Positions 1 to 10,463 of a DNA stretch of 64,000 nucleotides are shown one piece after another. A model generated the notes under the pieces. It was not told the origin of the DNA. It worked only from the letters and a program-made list of their open reading frames with translations, and did not search any database. The stretch's first letter is position 1, and each line of letters begins with the position of its first letter. Origin of the DNA: Deinandra increscens subsp. villosa (Eukaryota > Streptophyta > Magnoliopsida > Asterales > Asteraceae); the NCBI GenBank assembly GCA_039602395.1, contig JBCNJP010000025.1, positions 42,758,922 through 42,822,921 of the forward strand, in the 5' to 3' direction. Both the position numbers and the translations under genes were made by a program.

Positions 1-2997
1 TCATCTGAACAAAAGAAAGCATATCAAGCTGAAAAGAAAGCATATGGTACTTTGACAATGGCTTTACCTAAAGAGTTACTACATCAATTTTTGGGTAACT
101 ACACATCGAAGAGTTTGTGGGATGCATTGGAAAAGCTATGTGAAGGCAATGAACAATATAAGAAAAGTCGACAAAAGGTTTTGAAGAAAGAATGTGATAG
201 TTTCAAGCATTACCTAAATGAATCAATTCCAAATCTGATTGCAAGATTCGCTCACTTGATGAGTGAAATGCGTCCAGTGAGTCTTACAGAAGAAGAAGCT
301 GATATGAAAGAAAAGATTTTAGAGGCTTTGCCAAAGAAGTGGGAGAATTATGTGGTGAATAAATCACTTCCTGCACAAGTTCAAAATCCTGCTGTATATA
401 ATGGAGAAAATGATTCTACCATGAATGCTGGAAAATCTAATATTCTTGCTTCAGCACCCCCTACAACATTTATTGCAGGTAAATCTGAAACTCCTAGTTA
501 TTCTGCTGGTTGTACTGTTTCTGTTCCTAGTTCTTCAACTCAGAATGCTTTATCTCTCAAACTACCGATGATTATAATGCTTTAATGTCTGCGTTGGTAT
601 CTTCATATTTTGGTGTTATCACTGGTGCTGTGCGTAATGCTGAATTGACAATGAAGATTACGATCATATAGATTATGATCATTTAGAAGAAATGGATTTG
701 AACTGGCAGTATGCTATGTTAGTTCGAAGAACGAAGACATTTTTCAATAGAACTGGCAAGAAAATATTGAACCAGGATGGGAAAATAGGATTGGACAAGT
801 CAAAGGTTAAATGTTTTAAGTGTTCGGTATATGGTCATATGGTCATTTTGCACGAGAATGTCGAAGTTCCACTGAACATAAATTGAAATCTGGTCAACAT
901 GCTCATTTGGTTTTTCATTCACCAAATGAAGCTCTCAAGGTTGAAGAAAATATGTTTCTTTTGACGAAAAATTGTCAGAGGTGTTTTGGCATCCAGATGA
1001 ATTCGCCTGGAATGCAAATTCTACTATTTCAAAACTGCCACATGCATCATTAAGGTTGCTTTAACAGCTCATCATGATAGTGATAGTTTTCTCACTGATT
1101 CTGATTCTAATTCAAGAGTATCATTGGCTCAAGAAGTGTTACTAAAGATCACTGATAGCTCAAAGGGTGAAGAATTTAAATGTCTTGAATGTGTAAAACA
1201 AGAAAATCATTTTAAAAAGTCAGATAAAAAAAAAACAAAACAAAATTATAATTCCAGATGACTTACTTAAACTAGTGCCACATAACCCACTAAATCTAGA
1301 TAGTTTAAGATACAACATAAACCAAACGTATAACTTATATAATATGCTTAACATTACTAGTTATATTGATTATGCTTTATTACTGACACAGTCAAGTTAT
1401 AAAATGTATAACATATATAATTACAGAAAAAGAATGCAAGTCTAGAAAAAGATTCTCAATTATCAACTGAAGAGATTGTTGTGCTCAAGAAAGAATTGGA
1501 TGAATTTCAAAAGAAATATTATAAACTGGTTTATGTTCATGAGAATGTTTTGAAAGAAAATACTCAATTAGCTGAAGAATGTGAGAAAGCCAAAGCTGAA
1601 GCATTAGATGCAGCTCAAGATTTTGAGAATTTATTTAAAAATAGTTATCCAGTTCAGCAAAAGTATGAAAAAGCGAATGCTCTTATTGTTGATTCTGCAG
1701 CTACTATTGAGAAACTTCAAAACAAGATCTCTATGCTTCAAGATGAAAATGTTCTTTATCGGGATAAAAATGAAGTTTTGACAAAAGATGTTGAAATTTA
1801 CAAGAAGAAAAGAGAAAGTGTTCTTGAAGAATTGTTTGCTGAATGTGAGATCCGGAAGTTACAAACGTACGAATATGATGATCTTAATGCAAAGTTTATC
1901 AAGTCTCAAAATGAAGTGTTTGATGCTCAACAGAAATTTTCAGAATTAAAGTTGGAAATTTTGGAGTTAAAGAGACAAGTGAAGAATTGCAATTTGCCAC
2001 CGACATTGTTGAATTTCTTATATAAACAGGATCGGGGTGAAGATAGTTCTAAGAAAGATGATATTCACATGGTTCCTCAACCAGTGGATTTATCTGAGGT
2101 TACATCTGCTCCGCTTGATCCTAAAGACGAATTGCATGATTATTCGAAGTTTGCCACTCCATCTAAGAAAAAGAAGTCAAACTCTAAGAAAAAACAAACA
2201 CCTTTGGGTGAAGCTTCGAAGTTTACCTCAAAGTCTGTTTTTTCTATAAAATGAAAAAGTTTTTGATAAAGTTGCTTCAAGTACTTCCTCTGCAACTGAA
2301 GAAGAAAAAGTTTTGATTGAAAAGAACAAACTGAAGGACATCAAAACTAAATTCACTAGAGAAGCTAAGGAGAGAGATGCTTCTGGTTCGTCTTCAAGTT
2401 CATAAAAAAACCCAGGTTATAAAAAAAAGGTTTGGGTTTTCAGGTCAAGGAAGTACCAGTTCAAGAAAAGAAGCCAGAAAAAGCTGAAAAAGTTTCAAAG
2501 GCTAAAGTTCAAAAGAAATCACCTCCTCTGAAGGAACATTCTTATTATTCTGGAAGGTCATCATCTTCAAGGAGTCCATCGCTAGGTATGACTCTTCTGA
2601 TGATTTCTTTGATAACTTTGATTCTTAACATTCCTCTGGTTTTCAAAAGTCAAAACAATTTTCAAATATTTTTCGAGAACGACTTTGTTATGCATGTCGT
2701 CAACCTGGACATTTTGCTGTTGATTGCCCAATGACTGCATATATCCACAACACTACTAAATACGTGGATAACAAAGGTCTGATTTTTGATGAACCATGGT
2801 CTCTAAAAGTCAAATCAACTCGTAAGCCGTCTTGGTCTAAACCAAGTACGCCAATTGAATCTGATTCTGGTTCTGATAGAAAATTAATATCATTAAAAAT
2901 ATGGAAACCAAAGGTTGTTTCCAAGGCCAACAACGACTATGTGGAAGACACCGGGCAATCCGACGCTGTTGAATTAGGCCGATCCCAAAGCGACTAA
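1..2997 (+). pseudogene. Copia-1 gag pseudogene (UBN2, two CCHC knuckles, coiled coil)
   Basis: Gag packages element RNA into virus-like particles. Residues translated from 52-330 match the UBN2 gag core (LWDALEKLCEGNEQYK, then FKHYLNESIPNLIARF). The first zinc knuckle starts at about 812 (CFKCSVYGH) and is broken by an 8-bp duplication at 831-846. A long coiled coil is encoded at 1481-2050, then a Lys/Ser-rich tract. A second knuckle, CYACRQPGHFAVDC, lies near 2690-2730 in a different frame from the preceding open stretch. Compared with Copia-2 there is an in-frame loss of about 30 codons near 353 and a one-base loss near 555. Several frameshifts make it non-functional as read. An intron-like segment interrupts it at 1193-1426. 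The N-terminus is beyond position 1. Confidence 0.85.
1193..1426 (+). other. Intron-like insertion in Copia-1 gag
   Basis: These 234 AT-rich bases are absent from the matching place in Copia-2 (near 15330-15345, minus strand). They start GTAAAACAAG, end ATATAATTACAG, and carry CTGAC about 43 bases before the end, where a plant branch point would be. Removing them leaves one continuous reading frame across the junction that aligns with Copia-2. A spliceosomal intron is the simplest reading; an AT-rich insertion that looks like one is the alternative. Confidence 0.5.
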
Positions 2998-3636
2998 TGT
3001 TTTATTTGGTGTCAGGAGGTATTTCAAGAAGACCTTTTGGTGATTGAAAATTACTGATTGTGAAATATCTGTGATAACTTAAATTGGATTCCGAAATCAA
3101 TTTTTTTTTTCAAAATGCTAAATTGCAAGTATTCGTGTTGGTTGATCAATTTTTCTTGTTTTTCACTCTGTCTCAATTTGAGGGGGAGTTTGTTTTTGCA
3201 AAAATCCAAAAATAGTGTTTTGTTTTTCAAATGGTAAAAAGAAAATCTATATTTAGAGTTGTAATTTTTAGGGGGAGAAATTTGAAAAAGACAAAAACAT
3301 TGAAAAATGCAAAAATCCAAAAACATTGAAAAATGAGAAATTGTATCCGACATGATTGGGAAATGATGGTACATTGGCTTACATCGTTTGACTCGTGGAT
3401 AAAATAGATGAAAAAGCCATAAGACCATTTGATCGATGTGTAAGGTAGGCTCGGCAAATCAGAAAGTATACAAATGTGATATACACTAAATCTGATGCTT
3501 GACCTAGTGGACAACATCTTGATGCATATCTCATGATATATCAAGAAAAAGATATGTGAAAAATAAAATGAGAAGTCACTGTGTATACATGTGTTCATTT
3601 TGCAAAGATTTAAAATTGTTTGATTTTCTTTATTTT

Positions 3637-3697
3637 GTCAAACGATCGGACTTTCTCTGCGTGTCCACAAGACCGACCTGATTGTTGTTCGTTTGAC
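3637..3697 (+). other. Stem-loop 1 of Copia-1 3' hairpin array
   Basis: Perfect 9-bp stem GTCAAACGA (3637-3645) with TCGTTTGAC (3689-3697) around a 43-nt loop. An inner TCGG/CCGA pairing is possible. In Copia-2 the stem is CTTAAATGA/TCATTTAAG, with three compensatory pair changes. Confidence 0.7.
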
Positions 3698-3724
3698 GTT
3701 CTGCTTTATTTTCTTTGGTGTTTC

Positions 3725-3788
3725 GTATAACTCATCAGACTTTCTCTGTGTGTGCGGGAGCACTGACCTGATTGTTGTTGAGTTATAC
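3725..3788 (+). other. Stem-loop 2 of Copia-1 3' hairpin array
   Basis: Perfect 10-bp stem GTATAACTCA (3725-3734) with TGAGTTATAC (3779-3788) around a 44-nt loop that resembles loop 1 (CTTTCTCTG, GACCTGATTGTTGT). The inner pair is TCAG/CTGA where loop 1 has TCGG/CCGA. Confidence 0.7.
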
Positions 3789-3817
3789 AATTTCAACTTG
3801 TTTTATTTTCTTTTTTT

Positions 3818-3876
3818 GTTAAATCCAAGGCCTTATCTGTGTATCGAAAGATCGACCTTAAGGTAGACGATTTAAC
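3818..3876 (+). other. Stem-loop 3 of Copia-1 3' hairpin array
   Basis: 8-bp stem GTTAAATC (3818-3825) with GATTTAAC (3869-3876) around a 43-nt loop with the shared TATCTGTGT and CGACC signatures. The stem is identical in Copia-2. Confidence 0.65.
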
Positions 3877-4593
3877 GTTCTTATTTCTTTTTGCATGGAA
3901 CACAGTTGACTATATGATGGTTACAATCACTATGTGTTAAAACATAAGTGAAATTACAAAGTGAGATAAGCAAAGCATATCTGAGTATGTCTGATAGTGT
4001 GGGGTACACTGGTCAATGCAAATACAATCAATACTTTAACATATCCAGATGTTATGAGTATGATTATGCTTGAGTTTAAAGTTGGACAAATTATATCTGC
4101 AATCGACATGGTTTATGTGCTATAATAATCGAAATTGAAGTGTAGTTCAGCATGTTATGTCCAAAATGATCCCAAGTCATGATCTTTCTCGCAAAAGACA
4201 AAAATAGTGTCTGATTCTGTATTGCATTTACTTTTCTATATCAGAAAATATCAAAAAGAGTTTAGGTGTGTTTTGATATATATTTTCTAGAAGCCAAAAC
4301 GATTTTGTTTCTCATTTGTTTTTGATAGATCAACACGGAATACAAAATCATTTTCAAAATCAAAATATCTTGGAGTCTCGAAGAGACATTTTGCGCCAAG
4401 ATTATTTATGTTCACAGGTTTTTAAGTGGAAAGAGAACATCACAACTTTAAGTCTTCTAAAGATTGCTGATAGAGAGATTAGACACGATGTAATATCATG
4501 TATTCAAGATTGAACTCATCGTCAAAGAAGAGAAAGAGTTTGATTAAAGATACAAGATACAAGTTTTTAGTGGAAGATGATACCGCACATGCC

Positions 4594-4604
4594 GAGGGGG
4601 AGTT
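4594..4604 (+). promoter_or_regulatory. Copia-1 polypurine tract
   Basis: GAGGGGGAG followed by TT lies directly before the LTR start TGTTGATACA. This is the plus-strand priming site position in LTR retrotransposons. Confidence 0.8.
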
Positions 4605-4931
4605 TGTTGATACATAGTTCCTGATCGTCATGTGAAGTATCGAATACAAGAAAAAGATGTCCTAGATAGCTGCTGTCCGAACCCTTGGCAAACTCCAAGT
4701 TTGGACAGGTCCGAACCTAAGGTTCGGCCAAGCGGGTTTGGCTCTAGTATATATAGTTTTGTCTTGTGTTGTAATTGGAGCACTTGTACGTTTGATTCTT
4801 ACTTCCTATCAGTGTACTCTGTGGTTCTCAGTGGTTTAATACAAATCCTTTATATTTACATTTCGTGTAATCCTCGTTTAACATTGATTTCATTACGACT
4901 AAGTAGACGATCCACCGCTCACGAACTTTCA
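4605..4931 (+). repeat. Copia-1 3' LTR
   Basis: 327 bp starting TGTTGATACA and ending CGAACTTTCA, with start and end matching the 17418-17755 LTR of Copia-2 read on the minus strand. It contains the palindrome CCGAACCTAAGGTTCGG (4711-4727) and a TATATATAG box near 4750. Confidence 0.85.
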
Positions 4932-4978
4932 CTTGTTCTTGATACTTTCACATAACGACCAAGAACTCTGTACCAACA
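4932..4978 (-). repeat. Truncated 3' LTR of Copia-2 (47 bp)
   Basis: Reverse complement starts TGTTGGTACAGAGTTCTTGG and matches the start of the 5' LTR at 17755. It stops exactly where the complete Copia-1 LTR ends, so Copia-1 probably inserted here; the rest should lie left of the window. Predicted Copia-1 target duplication: CTTGT (4932-4936). Confidence 0.8.
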
Positions 4979-4990
4979 AACTCCCCTTCG
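4979..4990 (-). promoter_or_regulatory. Copia-2 polypurine tract
   Basis: On the minus strand the bases GAAGGGGAGTT precede the LTR start. Extra tracts of the same kind lie at about 7214-7226 and 7315-7327, matching the two upstream tracts of Copia-1. Confidence 0.75.
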
Positions 4991-6129
4991 ACATGTGCAG
5001 TATCAACTTCCATATAATCTTGTATCTTTAATCAAACTCTCCCTCAACTTGACGATGAGTCTGATCTCGAATACTTGATATTGCAGCGCGTGTAACCTCT
5101 TTCATCAACAACTTCAGAAGACTTGAAGTTGTGATGTTCTTCTTCCACTTAGAAACCTGCCAACATAAATAATCTTGGCGCAAAACATATCTTCAAGACT
5201 CCACGATATAATGATTTTGAAATTTGATTTTGTATTTCGTGTTGATCAATCGAAAAGAAATAAGAAGTAAAATCTTTTTGATTTTCCAAAACTTTATATC
5301 AAAACACACCTAAAATCTTTTTGGTATTTTTGAATATGAAAAGTAAATGCAGTACAGAATCAGAAACTATTTTTGTCTTGCGCGAGAAAGATCACGACTT
5401 GGGATCATATTGGTCATAACATGTTGAACTACACTTCAATTTCTATTAATATAGCACACAAGCCATGTCGATTGCAGATATAATTTGTCCAAATTTAAAC
5501 TTTGGCATAATCATACTCATAACATCCGGATATGTTAAGGTATTGATTAGATTTGCTTTGACCAGTGTACCCACACTATCAGACATACTCAGATATGCTT
5601 TGCTTATCACATTTTCTGATTTCACTTGTGGTTCACATAGTGATTGTATTCATGATATAGTCAACTGTATTCCATGCAAAAAGAAATAAGAACGTTAAAT
5701 CGTCTACCTTAAGGTCGATCTTTCGAAACACAGATAAGGCCCCGGATTTAACAAAATAAGAAAGAGAAAACAAGTTGAAATTGCATAACCCAACAACAAT
5801 CAGGTCGGTAATCCCGTACACACGGAGAAATTCCGATGAGTTATACGAAACACCAAAGAAAATAAAGCAAAACCTTAAATGAACAACTATCAGGCCGGTC
5901 TTGTGAACACACAGAGATAGTCCGATCATTTAAGAAAATAAAGAAAATCAAACAAGTTTAAATCTTTGCAAAGTAAACACATGTATACACGGTGACTTCT
6001 CATTTCTCTTTTCACATACCATTTCTTGATATATCATGAGATATGCATCAAGAAGTTGTCCACTAGGTCTAGCATCAGATTTAGTATATATCAGATCTGT
6101 ATACTCTCTGATTTGCTAAGCCTACCTAG
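4991..6129 (-). other. Copia-2 3' non-coding region, distal part
   Basis: Aligns with about 3470-4590 of Copia-1 on the opposite strand and contains the hairpin array at 5694-5934. No coding sequence is visible. It continues beyond the solo LTR from 7058 to about 7490. Confidence 0.7.
5694..5934 (-). other. Triple hairpin array of Copia-2
   Basis: Three stem-loops in the same order as in Copia-1, read on the minus strand. Stem 1: 5926-5934 with 5874-5882 (CTTAAATGA/TCATTTAAG, 9 of 9 pairs). Stem 2: 5837-5846 with 5783-5792 (10 pairs, two of them G-U). Stem 3: 5745-5752 with 5694-5701 (GTTAAATC/GATTTAAC). Loop lengths equal those of Copia-1. Stem changes against Copia-1 keep pairing throughout. 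Confidence 0.7.
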
Positions 6130-7052
6130 TGTTGGGTTTTAAGAACTTTATCAAAGTCATTTTAACTCCTTAAAATTTAAAACGCAGCGGAAAACTAAAT
6201 CATATATCTAGTTAGTTAATGTTAAAACCGATTTTAAACATTGTTTATCAAAACCCAAACCGAGGATCCAAATATGTATGCATGCTATCAAAACTAAAAC
6301 CAACCATAGGGGGTTTTAGATTTACCTTCTTCCAAGCTCAAGATTATGAAGAAGATGATGTGGATGAACCGGCTTGCTATCTAACTTGAAAGCCTCAAGT
6401 GATGATACCCACGAGCTCGAACAACAAACACCTTTGTTGCTAGGATTTGGTGAAGATGAACACTCTTTGTCTCCTTGCTTGAATCCGAATTCTACAAGTC
6501 TCTTTCACCCTTGGGACTGATTTCCTTCAAGGAAAAACAGATGGGTGAGAGAGAGAGAGAGTTCTTGTGCACTAATGAAACTCAATAATGTGTTAGAGGG
6601 AGATGGGCCGTTCAAAAGGAGGGGGAAAAGAAGAATTTCAAATTCTTTTCTTTCTTCCCTCCTACAAATCCCATTTAATCAATGTATTATATTTTTTTTA
6701 TGAGGCTTACTTGTAACATGTCATGTAACACCTTATATGACATGTAACAAGACCAAAATATAATATAACATATAACCCTTTTATATGTTGTGTAACAATT
6801 TATTTAACCACTTAAACAATATTGCTACTTTACTTCTCCAATTTAAATCATCCATATGATTTAATCATAAGTGCAATTATTTAGAAACCCATTTCCAAAT
6901 ATCTTCTTTAGGTGATATTTATTTAATTGATCATATCTAAATAAATATCCATTGGGTGTTTGTCTAGCTCGTTATTGGGTATGACCCGTCTTGGATCATA
7001 ACGTACTAGCCACATCAATCTAGTATGTGTCTTGGGCAGACCGAGTCCAACA
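6130..7052 (-). mobile_element. Solo LTR of another LTR retrotransposon
   Basis: Starts TGTTGG, ends CCAACA and is flanked by the perfect 5-bp duplication CCTAG (6125-6129 and 7053-7057). Its 923 bp have no coding content, primer site or polypurine tract, as expected after LTR-LTR recombination. Orientation is inferred as minus from the CCGCTGCGTTTT-like motif near the left end (read on the minus strand); this is weak. A short GA run lies at about 6546-6562. Confidence 0.8.
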
Positions 7053-7057
7053 CCTAG

Positions 7058-7490
7058 CACATCGAATAATGGTCTTATGACTTTTTCATCTAGTTTATTC
7101 ATGAGTCAGACAATATAAGGTAATGTACCATCATATCCCAAACTTGTCAGATATAATTTATCATTTTTCAATGTTTTTAGATTTTTGCATTTTCAATGTT
7201 TTTGACTTTTCAATTCTCCCCCTAAAAATGACAAACTCTAGTTTTAGATTTTCATTTTTAACATTTGAAAAACAAAAAAAACAACACTCTATTTTTGTAT
7301 TTTTCAACGAAAACAAACTCCCCCTTTAAATGAGACGAAGTGAAAAACAAATGAAAAATTGATCAATCAACACAGATACTTGCGTGTAGCCTTTTGAAAA
7401 CAAAAATTGATTTGGAAATTCAATTTAAATTATCATAGATATTTCACCACCAGTAACCTCGGAATTAACGATAAGTCTTCCTGAAATACC
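7058..7490 (-). other. Copia-2 3' non-coding region, proximal part
   Basis: AT-rich sequence between the gag end and the solo LTR, with two polypurine-like tracts (CCCCCT runs on the plus strand at about 7214-7226 and 7315-7327). It corresponds to about 3020-3470 of Copia-1. Confidence 0.65.
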
Positions 7491-8658
7491 TGCTGACACC
7501 AAATAAAACATTAGTTTCTCTGGGATCGACCGATTCAACAGCTTAGGGTTGCCCGGTGTCTTCCACGTAGTCGATGTTGGCCTTGGAAACAACTTTTGGT
7601 TACCATATCTTTAAAGATTTTGATTTTTTATCAGAACCAGAATTTGTATCAACCGGCGTACTCGGTATGAACGAAGACGGCTTACGAGGTGAGTTACCTT
7701 TGAAAACCATGGTTCATCAAAAAGCTGACCTTTGTTATCCACATATTTAGCAGTGCTATGTATACATGCAGTCGTCGGACAATCAACATCAAGATGTCCA
7801 GGTTGACGACATGCATAACAAAGTCTTTCACGAAGTTTAAAAACATTGAACAATTTTGTGAATTATGAGAACATGAAGAATTATCAGAACCAAAATTGTC
7901 AAAGAAATCATCATAAGAATTATACCTTGAAGATTGACTCTGCGAAGAACTTTTGATTCAGATGAAGAACCTCCAGAAGAATAAAACATTTGTTTTGTCT
8001 GAGGTTGTGATTTCTTTGGATTCTTGACCTTCAACACTTTCACAATCTTCTTGGATTGTTGAGCTTAAACAAGAACATCTTTAACTTCAAATCCCAAACC
8101 TTTGTGCTTGAAACCCGGAATCTTTAAAAGATCTAGATTGAGAACTAGAAGCATCTCTCCCTTTTTCTTCTCTAGTAAATTGATCTTTAATTTCCTTCAG
8201 CTTGTTCTCACGCACTAAAGATTTAGCTGCTTCTTCTTCAGATGAAGTATTAACTGGCTTCTCAACTTTACCAAAAATGTTTTCATCTTCTAAAAATGAT
8301 GAATTTAAATCAAAATTTGGAGCTTCAGCAAATGTGACTTTCTTTTTTGATTTATTTTTCTTCTTCTTTGCTGGTGTTGTAAATTTTGAATAATCAAGTA
8401 ACTCAGCTTTAGGATCAAGAGCAGCAGATGTAAACTCAGATAAATCCACTGGTTGAGGAACGCTGTGAATATCATCGTCTTTGGAACTATACTCACTCCT
8501 ATCTTTCTTATACAAGAAATTCAACAAGGTCGGTGACAAATTACAATTCTTGACCTGCCTTTGTAATTCCAAAATTTCCAGCTTTAACTCAGAAATTTTC
8601 TGTTGAGCAGCAAACACCTCTTTTTGTGACTTAATGAATTTTTCATTGAGATCATTGT
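7491..8658 (-). pseudogene. Copia-2 gag pseudogene, 3' part (coiled-coil end and second CCHC knuckle)
   Basis: This continues the gag interrupted at 14883. The open stretch at 8617-8087 encodes the end of the coiled coil (EILELQRQVKNCNLSPTLL), a Lys-rich tract and a Ser/Arg-rich tail. It ends in a stop near 8087. After frame changes, the second zinc knuckle CYACRQPGHLDVDC is read at about 7830-7787, followed by a conserved stretch containing KYVDNKGQLFDEPW. The LARD insertion at 8659 splits the gene between codons for SYEYN and DLNEKF-type sequence. Stops and frame changes mark it as a pseudogene. No protease or pol follows before the 3' region. Confidence 0.8.
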
Positions 8659-9948
8659 TGATAACGGATGTCGAGACCGTTACAAATAATCCTAACTACC
8701 TATAGACAGGGTAAGTCAGGTATCAATCCAGGGGATTTGGTGGTTATTAGTGATTCTAATGACTTAATCCAAATTACCGTCACTAACTTAGACTAATTAA
8801 ACTAAACCTATATGACTGAAATTGTAAAGATGCCTCTTGGCTATTAACCTGAATGGGTTGATTTTAAAGTAACAAATTATCTTATTATGATGACAAAGGT
8901 AACCACTTTAGGATTCAGGTTGTTAGGTAACTAGTTTATCACTTCGGGTTTCTATTCTGGAAATTACATAGACATAACCGTATTCAGTTTGATTAACCTA
9001 ATTACTAGTTACCACGTACTTGCTTAAGATAGTCCTAGAGCTATGCTTAGAAAGGTAGTCCGGGAGCGGGGGGCGTATACGATAATAACAAGCAACCAAT
9101 TAAAACAAACAAACACTAAGATCAATCGAGTGTCACAATCTCAAATCTTACCCATAACATAAAAACCCTAGTTCAAAACAGCCCTCACTAACCCTTCACC
9201 CAAAGTAGTCACGAAGGGTTTAGCCAACAATCATAATAAACAATATAAATGCTGTCACCATCAAATTGTTCATCACGACAAATCAACTAAAATAATTGTT
9301 CTACAAATAAAATAAAGAAAAGAAAAGAACCAAGTTTCCTGTTGTTGGCTTCCACACATGCACAACAAAATAATTATGATTCTGCGATGATCTTCTTGTT
9401 CTCTTAATCTCTTGTGCGTCTGACTAGTAGCCAAAGGGCTACGCCCTTTTTTCCTGCCGTCCCAGCCCTTGCGAACTCTCCCCTTTGTAAAAAAACCTGA
9501 TTTCCTTTTAACTCATTGTTTTTAATTGGACCGTTCATAGCCCATACGCCTGTGGTTCCTTGCTACCCATCAACTTAAATATTTAATAAAAAGTCCACAA
9601 GCCCACGTGATGTTATGCCCATATAATTATTTTCCTTTGGCTCAAATGTCTCCAACTCAAATTACACGTGAACTTTATTCTGCATGGATAAATTAGAACA
9701 AATTAATAATTAGAACAAATTAACAAAGCACTAGATCAATTTGGTTGTTAACCTGTGTGTAAATAATTAACTAAAATCCATATGCATACTCAAGACTTCT
9801 CAAGTTTAGGTTAAACACATCATTTAGCTTATTTACCTTCTCAACACATTAGTCACAATAACCAATCAAAAAAATATATTTATATACAATTTGGTTTGTA
9901 TAGGGAGTGATTAATATAAAATAAAATGGACATTTAAGCGGTTTATCA
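8659..9948 (-). repeat. LARD 3' LTR
   Basis: 1290 bp with ends TGATAACGG and GTTTATCA. It contains a perfect hairpin AAAGGGC-TAC-GCCCTTT followed by T residues (9433-9450). The short minus-strand frames inside are chance. Confidence 0.85.
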
Positions 9949-10463
9949 CATCCCCACACTTGTCTTTTTACGTCCCGGAAAAACTGCCATGGAATCATAA
10001 TTGGGAAATCAACCTCATAATCATTTAACATTTTAATTTGTCCACCAATTCAATTCCTCAAACCTTAATGTGATCACATGAACTAACTGCAATTACCAGT
10101 ATTTCGGTCCGACTAAATCCAACCACTGACCTTTTGTTTTGCCCCCAAAGTGTTTATAATTTACCGAATAGGTTATCAGCCTGCCTATGTGTCCCACATT
10201 CAGGAAGTTCAAGTTCAACCTACTCCCGAATCAAATTCAGTCAAAGTAAAGGGTAATTAAGATTGTATTTTTATAGATTTTTCTTAACCTCCCTTAAATC
10301 AGATACTCAGATGTCCAAAGAATAGTGAAATAGATGGATAATGAAGGTTTTTGAGCATTTATTTTTCTAATCAAGTTTTTTTTTTCTTTTTTCATTTTTT
10401 TCCTTTTTCTATTTTTTTTCTTTTTCATTTCATTTTTTTTCTTTTTTTTTTATATAATTGGTT

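Larger units (their letters stand above)
2998..4593 (+). other. Copia-1 3' non-coding region
   Basis: I find no protein-coding signal between the gag stop and the polypurine tract. It holds two extra polypurine-like tracts (3180-3191 and 3270-3280), a triple hairpin array (3637-3876) and T-rich spacers. The same order recurs on the minus strand in Copia-2 (about 7490 down to 4989), so the region is conserved between diverged copies. Confidence 0.75.
1..4931 (+). mobile_element. Copia-1: gag-only Sirevirus-like Copia element, 3' part
   Basis: The element enters from the left edge inside gag and ends with a 3' LTR at 4605-4931. Order: UBN2-type gag, CCHC knuckle, coiled coil, second CCHC knuckle, a stop near 2997, about 1.6 kb of non-coding DNA, polypurine tract, LTR. 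No integrase, reverse transcriptase or RNase H is visible. Copia-2 has the same layout, so lack of pol looks like a family property (TR-GAG-like, non-autonomous) rather than a private deletion. Repeated AGGGGGAG tracts upstream of the LTR resemble the multiple polypurine tracts known from Sireviruses. The 5' LTR lies outside the window. Confidence 0.85.

Noticed and set aside
3051..3598. Minus-strand frames of 123-125 codons (Phe/Ile-rich)
   Set aside because: Antisense of the T-rich Copia-1 3' non-coding region. No conservation of the frame in Copia-2.
9433..9450. Bacterial-type terminator (AAAGGGC-TAC-GCCCTTT with T run)
   Set aside because: It lies in a plant Gypsy LTR on a nuclear sequence. 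The hairpin is real but a rho-independent terminator makes no sense here.
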